The notes: generated by a model not told the origin, from the letters alone. Numbered from the stretch's first letter, positions 1 to 6,738 are shown. The stretch is 7,335 nt of DNA from an uncultured Ruminococcus sp. (GCA_902773455.1 CACYEW010000055.1:1-7335), one strand, 5' to 3'. A program made the numbers and translations.

Positions 1-1
1 C

Positions 2-427
2 GGCGGTCAGGTCATGGACCTTATCGGTGAGGAAAGAAAGCTCGATAAAAGGGAATACGAGAAAATGAACGAGCTGAAGACGGGGGCGCTGATAAGATGG
101 GCCGCAAAGCTCGGTCTCATCGCTGCCGGATGCGAAGATAAAGAGACGTATGAAAGCGCCGATATATACGCTTCGTGCATAGGCAGAGCGTTTCAGATCC
201 GCGACGATATACTCGACGTTACCGCGGACGAAGCCGTATTCGGCAAGCCGGTAGGAAGCGACGCCGAAAACGGAAAAACTACCGTTTTGTCGTTTATGAG
301 CCTTGAAAAAGCGCAGAAGCTTGCGGAAGAACTGACCGAAAAAGCAAAAGACGCAATAAGAAAATACGGTGAAAAAAGCAAAGATCTGCTCGATCTTGCT
401 GACTTTTTGCTGAACAGAAACATATAA
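2..427 (+). CDS. ispA: Geranyl/farnesyl diphosphate synthase, C-terminal part (5' truncated by window edge)
   Basis: This is the C-terminal 141 or so residues of a short-chain trans-prenyltransferase, about half of a usual 290-300 residue enzyme. The frame is open to the left edge and already in conserved sequence (GGQVMDLIGEE), so the ATG at 14 is internal and not the start. Visible family marks are the LKTGALI segment, the second aspartate-rich motif in FQIRDDILDV, which binds Mg2+ and the allylic diphosphate, and GKPVGSD followed by GKTT. The family condenses isopentenyl diphosphate with dimethylallyl or geranyl diphosphate in the cytosol to make farnesyl diphosphate. The chain ends in the typical LLNRNI tail. 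It usually follows xseA/xseB in Firmicutes. Product chain length cannot be judged because the first aspartate-rich motif lies outside the window. Confidence 0.93.
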   Translation, partial: GGQVMDLIGEERKLDKREYEKMNELKTGALIRWAAKLGLIAAGCEDKETYESADIYASCIGRAFQIRDDILDVTADEAVFGKPVGSDAENGKTTVLSFMSLEKAQKLAEELTEKAKDAIRKYGEKSKDLLDLADFLLNRNI

Positions 428-473
428 AATTGAATTTTTATAAAATAATATTGCATATTTTTTGCATTTGCTA

Positions 474-501
474 TTGAAATTTTGAAATTTTATGTTATAA
501 T
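474..501 (+). promoter_or_regulatory. Extended -10 sigma-A-type promoter upstream of the OLE RNA
   Basis: A TTGAAA -35 box (474-479), a 16-base spacer and a TATAAT -10 box (496-501) lie in the AT-rich gap after ispA. A TG dinucleotide at 493-494 makes an extended -10 (TGTTATAAT). A second TTGAAA at 482-487 is too close to serve. The predicted start point is about 508-511, exactly where the structured region begins. This suggests that the RNA is transcribed independently of ispA. Confidence 0.8.
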
Positions 502-509
502 CATAATTC

Positions 510-1105
510 GACGGTGCAGTATCCTAGTTTGAGAGAAATCGTTTGAAAACGGGCCTAAAAATCCGTCAAAGGGCATATCGATGAAGCTCCTTGTGCTTGC
601 TTCTTACGCCCAGTTAGGGGTGGGTGCTGGGAGATAGGTCTGAGGGCGTGCCGTAACGGCATACGGTGGCGACCCTCTTACCGTGGAGGCCTCTGTCTGT
701 GGTATTGACGACATTCGGAAACATATTACGGGCAGGGGATTAAACCTATCGCGCGGTACGTTTTGTTGCTGTGGATAGTGTAGCCTGCCTTGAGTGGTGC
801 CGGCGAATGAAGGATCCAAGCTTTGCTTGCCTTGGCCGGGCGGCAAAGCTATTGCTTTCTGAAACCGTCGCTGCAAAAGAGGCTAAATCGGTCTACCTCT
901 TGATCGGGGAAATCCCCTAGGCTGTTTATGAAAATAAGGCAGACTGCGGATTGCAGTGCGGGAGTCCCAAAGGCAATCGAGTCCCCGCTTCGGCGACGGG
1001 CGGGCTTCTTCCTTAATGGGTAACCGCCGATCGGTAACGAGAGGCGGAAGATGCTGAAATAGTACTCGACCTCATACCGCAAGGTTTACGCAGTCTGTTA
1101 CCGTC
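510..1105 (+). ncRNA. ole: Probable OLE RNA (ornate, large, extremophilic), about 600 nt
   Basis: This stretch lies between ispA and an OapA-type protein gene, the classic location of OLE RNA, and its length matches the roughly 600-nt family. It has no credible gene. Helices that can be read by eye include 571-574/608-611 enclosing 583-587/599-603; 642-646/673-677 enclosing 649-653/657-661; a 10-bp helix with wobbles, 690-699/729-738; 877-882/896-901; 906-909/914-917; 943-947/953-957; 958-962/984-988; and 1024-1047. A possible closing helix pairs GACGGT (510-515) with ACCGTC (1100-1105). In H. halodurans, OLE RNA forms a membrane-bound particle with OapA, OapB and OapC and is linked to alcohol, cold and Mg2+ stress. 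The ends are estimates: the 5' end from the promoter, the 3' end from the closing helix. The call rests on context and fold, not on alignment to the family model. Confidence 0.83.
1024..1047 (+). other. OLE RNA 3'-domain hairpin with GNRA loop and tandem G/A internal loop
   Basis: CCGCC (1024-1028) pairs with GGCGG (1043-1047). A symmetric GA/GA internal loop (1029-1030 and 1041-1042) can form tandem sheared G-A pairs. Then UCG/CGA (1031-1033 and 1038-1040) closes a GUAA loop (1034-1037) of the GNRA class. This is the best-defined hairpin in the RNA and is a plausible protein or tertiary-contact site. Assignment to a particular OLE helix is inference. Confidence 0.6.
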
Positions 1106-1115
1106 TTATATTTTT

Positions 1116-1132
1116 GAAAGGAGTCCGCGTTG
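1116..1132 (+). promoter_or_regulatory. Ribosome binding site and TTG start of oapA
   Basis: AAGGAG (1118-1123) sits 6 bases before TTG at 1130. An in-frame TGA at 1115-1117 closes the frame just upstream, and no other good start exists before the first membrane segment, so TTG is effectively forced. The combination is a strong Shine-Dalgarno sequence with a weak start codon, placed about 10 bases after the putative end of the RNA. Confidence 0.85.
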
Positions 1133-1708
1133 GACAACTCAGACGAAAAACCGCGAAAAAACCGCGATAAAAAGAAATCAAAACAGAAAAGATCGGCAGA
1201 CTGGAGCTGGTTCATAAAAGCCGTGCTTATAAGCGTAGCCGGTTCGGTCCTTCTCTCGCTGATATCGAATTCGGTGCTTGAAAAACTGAACCTCGTCGCC
1301 GCTTTCATCGTTTTACTGATCTTCATACTTATCAATATTACCTTCGACGTGATAGCGATAGCCGTTACGACCGCAGATATCAAGCCTTTTCTTTCAATGT
1401 CGGCGCGTAAACTCAAAGCCGGGACCGTAGCAGTATCTCTTATCAGAAACGCTGAAAAGGTTAATAACATCTGCGCCGATATCGTCGGCGATATAGCGGG
1501 CGTCGTTTCCGGTTCGACCGGCGCGGCTATAATAATCAGTTTGTTTTCCGATCCGGATAGAGAATTCGTCGCAAACCTCATAATCACGTCTCTGATAACC
1601 GGCATCACGGTGGGAGGCAAGGCTCTCGGCAAATCGGTAGGTATCAGAAAAAGCTATAATATCGTTCTCAGCGTATCGAAATTCCTTTCCTTCTTCAAAA
1701 GAAAGTAG
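1130..1708 (+). CDS. oapA: OLE-associated membrane protein OapA
   Basis: This 192-residue protein starts at TTG and is predicted to be integral to the membrane. Residues 1-25 are strongly basic (runs of K and R), suited to binding RNA. Four hydrophobic segments follow, at roughly 27-48, 55-80, 120-138 and 146-164, and the C-terminus ends in FKRK. The segment NAEKVNNICADIVGD holds the DxxxD motif (D117, D121) considered a hallmark of OapA, and the stretch through VVSGSTGAA resembles the DUF21 region of CNNM/CorC-type Mg2+ transporter proteins. OapA binds OLE RNA and anchors it to the cytoplasmic membrane. The gene starts 25 bases after the putative RNA end, and 6 bases separate its stop from tlyA, so all are probably cotranscribed. 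Without the RNA context it could only be called a DUF21-like membrane protein. Confidence 0.85.
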   Translation: MDNSDEKPRKNRDKKKSKQKRSADWSWFIKAVLISVAGSVLLSLISNSVLEKLNLVAAFIVLLIFILINITFDVIAIAVTTADIKPFLSMSARKLKAGTVAVSLIRNAEKVNNICADIVGDIAGVVSGSTGAAIIISLFSDPDREFVANLIITSLITGITVGGKALGKSVGIRKSYNIVLSVSKFLSFFKRK

Positions 1709-1714
1709 GCAAAT

Positions 1715-2446
1715 ATGAGAGCGGACGTTTTTCTTTATGATAAAGGCTACGCAAAAAGCAGAAGCGCGGCGTCTCAGCTTATAAAAAACGGCTCCGTTTA
1801 CGTAAACGGAAAAATGATCTCAAAGCCTTCTGAACCGATCGGAGAAGAGGATATTATAGAGATCAGAGGCGACCTGCCTAAATACGTAAGCCGCGGCGGA
1901 TATAAGCTCGAAGGCGCTCTTGAGGCGTTCAATATCGACGTGACGGGGTTTGTATGCGCCGATATAGGAGCGTCTACCGGCGGATTTACAGATTGCCTGC
2001 TTCAGAGAGGCGCGGCAAAGGTATATGCGATTGAGGGCGGAAGAGATCAGCTCGACCGGTCGCTTCGATCCGACGGCCGCGTTATAAATATCGAAGGCTG
2101 CAACGCCAGAGATCTCTCTTATGAACGCATAGGCGAGTTATGCGATATCGTCGTTATGGACGTATCGTTCATTTCCCAGACTCTCATAATCCCGAACGTC
2201 GTGAAAATCCTCAAGACCGGGGGACGGTTCGTTTCGCTCATAAAACCGCAGTTCGAAGCGGGACGCGCCGGCGTCGGCAAAAACGGTATCGCAAAGCCGG
2301 AGTATCATAAACCGGTCTGCGACCGCATAATACGATTCTGCCGCGATCACAGCCTTATTAACAAAGGGCTGATCGTCTCGCCGATAAAAGGCGGCGACGG
2401 CAATACCGAATTCCTCGCATATTTCATTAAAGATCAAGGAGCGTAA
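1715..2446 (+). CDS. tlyA: TlyA-family rRNA 2'-O-methyltransferase
   Basis: This 243-residue protein has an N-terminal S4 RNA-binding domain (about 1-60, with SRSAASQLIKNGSVYVNG) and a C-terminal FtsJ-like Rossmann methyltransferase domain. The SAM loop is ADIGASTGGFTDCLLQRG (82-99). A K-D-K-E catalytic set is present at K64 (GGYKL), D149 (VMDVSF), K177 (LIKPQFE) and E232 (NTEF). The family methylates the ribose 2'-OH of cytidines in 16S and/or 23S rRNA using SAM; older databases call it hemolysin A. Two motifs depart from the family: the usual AVDVGYGQL reads AIEGGRDQL (105-113), and the usual ERTN reads EGCN. The Shine-Dalgarno sequence is weak (AGG at 1707-1709), hinting at translational coupling to oapA, whose stop is 6 bases upstream. 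It is slightly shorter than the usual 265-270 residues. Confidence 0.92.
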   Translation: MRADVFLYDKGYAKSRSAASQLIKNGSVYVNGKMISKPSEPIGEEDIIEIRGDLPKYVSRGGYKLEGALEAFNIDVTGFVCADIGASTGGFTDCLLQRGAAKVYAIEGGRDQLDRSLRSDGRVINIEGCNARDLSYERIGELCDIVVMDVSFISQTLIIPNVVKILKTGGRFVSLIKPQFEAGRAGVGKNGIAKPEYHKPVCDRIIRFCRDHSLINKGLIVSPIKGGDGNTEFLAYFIKDQGA

Positions 2447-2447
2447 G

Positions 2448-3278
2448 ATGTCCCGTTTTGCAATAACGGCAAATATGTATAAGCCGGAAGCGTCCGAACT
2501 GATTAAAGAAGCCGCGAGAATAATAAACAACTGCGGCGGCACGGTAAAGATACCCGCTTCCTACTGTGAGATCGCCGGCGCTGAGAAGGTCGAGGACGAA
2601 GAGCGTCTGTATGAAAATATCGATTTTCTCATCGTTTTAGGCGGAGACGGCACTCTTATCGACCGCGCAAAAAAAGCAGCCGTTTACGGCATACCCGTCG
2701 TCGGAGTAAATCTCGGCAGAGTCGGATATCTTTCGGCTCTCGAAAAAAACGAACTGTATAAACTCGGCAGACTCAGTGAAGGAAATTATAAAATAATTAA
2801 AAGATCGATGCTTTCCGTCACGGTGAACGGTGCGGAGCGTATCGCGCTGAACGACGCGGTATTCGCCGAAGCGAGAGCTTCCCGTATGATAAACACGGAA
2901 ATATCGGTAAACAAAGAAAAGATCACGCGCTACGCGAGCACCGCTTTGATAGTCTGCACTCCCACCGGCTCGAGCGGCTTCAATATGTCGGCGGGCGGGC
3001 CTGCGGTCGATACGTCAGCGTCGTGCCTTATACTGACTCCCGTCTGCCCTCATACTACCTCTTCGCGCAGCTTCGTCTTCGGCGACGGTTCCGAAATAGA
3101 AGTCAGAAACGTATCAACGCCTGATAAAAAGGTCTTTCTCACCCTCGACGGAGCGGAGGACGCGGTTATAGAAAGAAACGACTCGGTCGTGATAAAAAAA
3201 TCGCCGTTATACGCTTCTACCGTCGTTTTCGACGATATGAATTTTGCTTCAAAAATACTTAAAAGGATCGGAAATTAG
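2448..3278 (+). CDS. nadK: NAD kinase (divergent active-site motifs)
   Basis: This 276-residue ATP-NAD kinase would phosphorylate NAD to NADP in the cytosol. The diacylglycerol-kinase-like fold shows LGGDGTL (64-70, catalytic D67), then GIPVVGVNLGRVGYL. The NE/D motif reads LND (134-136), followed by TPTGSS (171-176), SAGGP (181-185), LTPVCPHTTSSR (196-207) and TLDG (232-235). The conserved segment normally reading YRGDGLIVST is YASTALIVCT here (162-171), so the aspartate contacting the nicotinamide is replaced by Thr165. The usual TAY after TPTGS is SGF. The start is set by AAGGAG (2436-2441), 6 bases before the ATG and inside the last codons of tlyA. No frameshift is visible. The family call is firm, but whether activity and NAD/ATP/polyphosphate preference are normal is uncertain. 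Confidence 0.92.
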   Translation: MSRFAITANMYKPEASELIKEAARIINNCGGTVKIPASYCEIAGAEKVEDEERLYENIDFLIVLGGDGTLIDRAKKAAVYGIPVVGVNLGRVGYLSALEKNELYKLGRLSEGNYKIIKRSMLSVTVNGAERIALNDAVFAEARASRMINTEISVNKEKITRYASTALIVCTPTGSSGFNMSAGGPAVDTSASCLILTPVCPHTTSSRSFVFGDGSEIEVRNVSTPDKKVFLTLDGAEDAVIERNDSVVIKKSPLYASTVVFDDMNFASKILKRIGN

Positions 3279-3281
3279 ATC

Positions 3282-3761
3282 ATGAATACGAGCAATAAAG
3301 TCAAAAAAATGCGCCATATGCGAATACTGGAGCTTATAGAATCAAAAGACGTTGAAACGCAGGATGATCTTATGAACCTTCTTCGCGCTTCCGGCTTCGA
3401 GGTTACTCAGGCTACGGTATCGCGCGATATACGCGAACTCAAACTGACGAAGGCGACGGATAAAAAAGGAACTTATAAATATAAAAGCCCGTCGGTGAAT
3501 TCCGAATATACCGAGAATAAGTACGCGACCGTGCTTTACGAGGCGGTTATAAGCTGTACGTACGCCATGAATCTCGTAATCGTAAAGACCTTTTCCGGCA
3601 TGGCTTCAGCCGCAGCGGCGGCGGTCGACTATCTCGGCTGGGAAAACGTTCTCGGCTCGATAGCCGGCGACGACAATATTTTCATCGCCTGCAAAACCGA
3701 AAAAGACGCACTCGAAGTAAAGAACAGATTGACGGAAATACTCAATTCAAAACCCATGTAA
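3282..3761 (+). CDS. argR: Arginine repressor ArgR
   Basis: This 159-residue arginine-responsive transcription factor is of normal size (about 150). The N-terminal winged-helix domain (about 10-70) has the diagnostic VETQDDL and VTQATVSRDIREL (41-53), whose SRDI helix contacts ARG-box DNA. The C-terminal domain (about 82-155) forms the hexamer and binds arginine, with TFSGMASAAAAAVDYLGW and SIAGDD (126-131); the GDD aspartates bind the ligand. ArgR usually represses arginine biosynthesis and may activate catabolism, but no arg genes are in the window. The gene sits in the common nadK-argR-recN order. Only 3 bases separate it from nadK. The AAAGGA at 3262-3267 lies 14 bases before the ATG, farther than usual, and a second in-frame ATG at 3309 (residue 10) lacks any Shine-Dalgarno sequence, so the first start is kept with some doubt. 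Confidence 0.95.
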   Translation: MNTSNKVKKMRHMRILELIESKDVETQDDLMNLLRASGFEVTQATVSRDIRELKLTKATDKKGTYKYKSPSVNSEYTENKYATVLYEAVISCTYAMNLVIVKTFSGMASAAAAAVDYLGWENVLGSIAGDDNIFIACKTEKDALEVKNRLTEILNSKPM

Positions 3762-3771
3762 GGAGTCTGCC

Positions 3772-5457
3772 ATGCTCGTATCGCTTCATATCGAAAACGT
3801 AGCGACGATAAAAACGGTCGATATCGAATTCGACCGCGGTTTTACCGTGCTTTCCGGCGAGACGGGCGCAGGTAAATCAATAATCATAGACAGCGTGAAT
3901 CTGCTTCTCGGAGAAAAAGCGAACAGAGATCTCATACGTTCGGGCGAGGCGGCAGCCTCGGTCGAAGCTCTGTTCTGCGATCTCGACGGTGAAAAGATCA
4001 AAACGGTGACCGGATGCGGTATCCCCTGCGACGGCGAGCTGCTCGTTTACAGAGAAATATCGGAAAACGGAAGAAATCTCATCAAATGCAACGGCAAAAC
4101 CGTACCGACGTACGTATTGAAAACGTTGACGAAAAATCTGATATCGATACACGGTCAGAACTCCGCGCAGGATCTGCTCGATCCCGAAACTCATATTGCG
4201 TATCTTGACGCGTATTGCGAAAACAGACCGCTGCTTAATGAATACGGCGAAAGCTTCGACCGACTCAACGCGCTTATCGCGAAGCAGAGATCGCTTTTGA
4301 TCGACGAAAAAGAAAAAGCGAGAAAAACGGAAGAACTGACCAGGCAGATAAAGGAGATAGAATCAGCCCGGCTGAAAGACGGCGAAGAAGAAGAGCTGAT
4401 CGCGTCGCGCGAGCGTATAAAAAACATCGAACAGACGGCGAAATACGTCAAAACCGTTTATAAAAGCCTGTATCAAAACGAAAAATCGTCTTCCGCGTCA
4501 GATAAGATCGCGGTCGCTGTAAACGCCCTCGAAGCGCTCAATCAGAGTGAGCAGAGCGTGAAATTAGAAGAAAGCATAAATAAACTTACCTCTTTCAGAT
4601 ACGAGATAGAAGAGATAGCCGAATCGGTAAAGCGGCTGATATCCGACGTGGGAGAAGATCCCGCGGCGGCTCTCGACGCGATAGAAGAGCGGCTCGGACT
4701 TATAAAACAACTCAAACGCAAATACGGCGCCGATATCAATGAGATCAAAGAGTATTCGGCGAAGATGAAAGAAGAGCTTGAAAAAATAAAAGCCGCCGAC
4801 GACGAGTATAACGCGACAAAGGCGGAAATAAAAAAAGAAAAAGCGACCGCCGTGGCTCTTGCCGACAAGCTGTCGCAAAGCAGGGAAAAAGGCGCGGCTG
4901 AACTTACGAAAGCCGTTCTTTCGGAGCTTTATTATCTCGATCTCAAAAAGGTCCGCTTCGAAACGAGCGTAACAAGAAGAACTCAGCTCAATTCAAAGGG
5001 CGCCGACGACGTTTCGTTCCTTCTCGCGGCAAATACGGGAGACGAGCTGAAACCGCTCGATAAGACCGCGTCCGGAGGCGAGCTTTCGAGAATAATGCTC
5101 GCGCTGAAAAGCGTTTTCGCCGGAAAAGACGATATAGATACCGTGATCTACGACGAGGTTGATACCGGTATATCGGGCGCCACTTCGGAGCGTATAGGTC
5201 AGAGGCTCCGATATACGGCAAACGGATGCCAGGTCATTGCGATAACTCATTCGGCTCAGGTCGCCGCTCAGGCAGACAATCACATACTCGTTTATAAAAA
5301 AGACGTTGACGGCAGAACGCAGACTTTTTGCAGAACACTTGACGAGAAAGAGCGTGTGGACGAGCTTTCGAGAATAATAGGCGGCGTCCGGATAACGAAA
5401 AAGGTAACGGATACAGCCGAAGAAATGTTAAAAAAGAAAAATAAACCTGATAATTGA
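3772..5457 (+). CDS. recN: DNA repair protein RecN (SMC-like ATPase)
   Basis: This full-length 561-residue RecN belongs to the SMC/Rad50-like ATPases that act early in double-strand-break repair and recombination. The N-terminal ATPase half has Walker A GETGAGKS (29-36) and the IHGQN segment (126-130). Residues about 155-380 are rich in E and K and read as the antiparallel coiled coil, with LKRKYGADINEI near 314-325. The C-terminal half has GDELKPLDKTASGGELSR, including the ABC signature (433-440), Walker B TVIYDEVDTGISG (457-469) and the switch ITHSAQVAAQAD (491-502). The ribosome binding site AAGGAG (3760-3765) overlaps the argR stop and is 6 bases before the ATG, so the two genes are probably translated together. 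The sequence is conventional, with no missing motif. In many Clostridia spoIVB and spo0A follow recN; here tyrS does. Confidence 0.97.
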   Translation: MLVSLHIENVATIKTVDIEFDRGFTVLSGETGAGKSIIIDSVNLLLGEKANRDLIRSGEAAASVEALFCDLDGEKIKTVTGCGIPCDGELLVYREISENGRNLIKCNGKTVPTYVLKTLTKNLISIHGQNSAQDLLDPETHIAYLDAYCENRPLLNEYGESFDRLNALIAKQRSLLIDEKEKARKTEELTRQIKEIESARLKDGEEEELIASRERIKNIEQTAKYVKTVYKSLYQNEKSSSASDKIAVAVNALEALNQSEQSVKLEESINKLTSFRYEIEEIAESVKRLISDVGEDPAAALDAIEERLGLIKQLKRKYGADINEIKEYSAKMKEELEKIKAADDEYNATKAEIKKEKATAVALADKLSQSREKGAAELTKAVLSELYYLDLKKVRFETSVTRRTQLNSKGADDVSFLLAANTGDELKPLDKTASGGELSRIMLALKSVFAGKDDIDTVIYDEVDTGISGATSERIGQRLRYTANGCQVIAITHSAQVAAQADNHILVYKKDVDGRTQTFCRTLDEKERVDELSRIIGGVRITKKVTDTAEEMLKKKNKPDN

Positions 5458-5469
5458 AAGGATAAAAAA

Positions 5470-6690
5470 ATGAAGTTGTATGAAGAACTCGTCGCACGCG
5501 GACTCATAGCGCAGGTGACGAACGAAGAAGAGATCAAAAACATGATCAACGAGGGCAAAGCCAAGTTCTATATCGGCTTTGACTGCACCGCAGACAGCCT
5601 TACCGCGGGCCATTTCATGGCGCTTACGCTTATGAAGCGTCTTCAGCTCGCCGGCAACAAGCCGATAGCTCTTATAGGCGGCGGTACCACGATGATAGGC
5701 GACCCCTCCGGCAGGACCGATATGAGAAAAATGCTCAGCAGAGAAGATATCGATCATAACGCGGCATGCTTCAAGCATCAGATGGAGAATTTCATAGAAT
5801 TCGGCGAAGGCAAAGCGATCATGGTCAATAACGCCGATTGGCTGCTTTCTCTCAATTACGTGGAGCTTTTGCGCGAGGTCGGAGCCTGCTTTTCGGTAAA
5901 CAATATGCTCCGCGCCGAATGCTACAAACAGAGAATGGAACGCGGTCTTTCGTTCTTTGAATTCAACTATATGATAATGCAGTCTTACGACTTCTACTAT
6001 CTTTTCAAAAACTACGGCTGCAATATGCAGTTCGGCGGCGACGATCAGTGGAGCAATATGCTCGGCGGTACGGAGCTTATACGCAAGAAGCTCGGCAAAG
6101 ACGCTCACGCTATGACGATAACGCTCCTTACCGACTCCAACGGCAAGAAGATGGGCAAGACCGCGGGCAACGCCGTATGGCTCGATCCCGAAAAGACGTC
6201 TCCTTACGATTTCTTCCAGTACTGGCGAAACGTCGACGACGCGGACGTTATCAAATGCATGAAGATGCTCACTTTCATACCGCTCGAACAGATAGCCGAA
6301 TATGAAAAATGCGAAGGAAGCGAACTCAACAAGGTAAAAGAGATCCTTGCGCATAACCTGACCGAAATGGTCCACGGAAAAGAAGAAGCCGATAAAGCGC
6401 TCGCGGCGGCAAGATCGGTATTTACCGGCGGCGGTTCCGCGGATATGCCTTCATCGGAGGTTGAGGAAAAAGATCTTACGGACGGTAAGATCACCGTTAT
6501 CGATATGCTCGTTCTCTCCGGTCTCGCTCCTTCAAAGGGCGAAGCGAGACGCCTTATACAGCAGGGCGGTATAATGTGCGGCGAAGCGAAGGTCACGGAC
6601 GTATACGCGGCGGTAACAAAAGAAGATCTCGAAAAATCGGTCGTTATCAAAAAAGGCAAAAAAGTATTCCATAAATTCATACTGAAATAA
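5470..6690 (+). CDS. tyrS: Tyrosine--tRNA ligase
   Basis: This 406-residue class I aminoacyl-tRNA synthetase charges tRNA-Tyr with tyrosine in the cytosol. The catalytic domain has YIGFDCTADSLTAGHF (34-49), where AGHF is the HIGH-type motif, followed by GGGTTMIGDPSGR (70-82), the tyrosine pocket segment MIMQSYDFYYL (168-178), and QFGGDDQWSN (187-196). KMGKT (227-231) stands for KMSKS, a form common in this bacterial subgroup, and VWLDPEKTSPYDFFQYWRN follows. The C-terminal S4 tRNA-binding domain spans about 341-405, with LSGLAPSKGEARRLIQQGGI. AAAGGA (5457-5462) lies 7 bases before the ATG, overlapping the recN stop. The gap to recN is only 12 bases, so no T-box riboswitch fits there, unlike many Firmicutes tyrS genes. 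Expression must come from the upstream operon or an internal promoter in recN. Confidence 0.97.
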   Translation: MKLYEELVARGLIAQVTNEEEIKNMINEGKAKFYIGFDCTADSLTAGHFMALTLMKRLQLAGNKPIALIGGGTTMIGDPSGRTDMRKMLSREDIDHNAACFKHQMENFIEFGEGKAIMVNNADWLLSLNYVELLREVGACFSVNNMLRAECYKQRMERGLSFFEFNYMIMQSYDFYYLFKNYGCNMQFGGDDQWSNMLGGTELIRKKLGKDAHAMTITLLTDSNGKKMGKTAGNAVWLDPEKTSPYDFFQYWRNVDDADVIKCMKMLTFIPLEQIAEYEKCEGSELNKVKEILAHNLTEMVHGKEEADKALAAARSVFTGGGSADMPSSEVEEKDLTDGKITVIDMLVLSGLAPSKGEARRLIQQGGIMCGEAKVTDVYAAVTKEDLEKSVVIKKGKKVFHKFILK

Positions 6691-6738
6691 GAATATCCCG
6701 CTTTCCCCGGACATATCATTGAATAAAGATATTCGTTC

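Noticed and set aside
604..1082. Two short minus-strand open frames within the OLE region
   Set aside because: Their products have no family resemblance, and the region is explained by RNA structure with a plus-strand promoter.
510..1105. RNase P RNA, tmRNA, SRP RNA or group II intron as alternatives to OLE
   Set aside because: No RNase P GAGGAAAGTCC core, no tmRNA tag or tRNA-like end, no SRP apical motif and no intron domain V were seen. Length and neighbours fit OLE.
1074..1115. Intrinsic terminator at the OLE 3' end based on ACC-GCAA-GGT (1076-1085)
   Set aside because: The stem is only 3 bp and the U-rich tract lies more than 20 bases downstream. Readthrough into oapA is more likely.
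1072..1632. A 186-codon minus-strand open frame opposite oapA
   Set aside because: It shadows the plus-strand membrane protein; it has no motif and crosses into the structured RNA.
5428..6375. A 315-codon open frame on the minus strand opposite tyrS
   Set aside because: tyrS is certain on the other strand with all motifs. The antisense product has no recognisable domain, and its openness follows from codon bias.
6691..6734. Inverted repeat GAATATC/GATATTC after tyrS as a terminator
   Set aside because: It is a 7-bp AT-rich stem with a 30-base loop and no T-tract, and the next gene follows closely.
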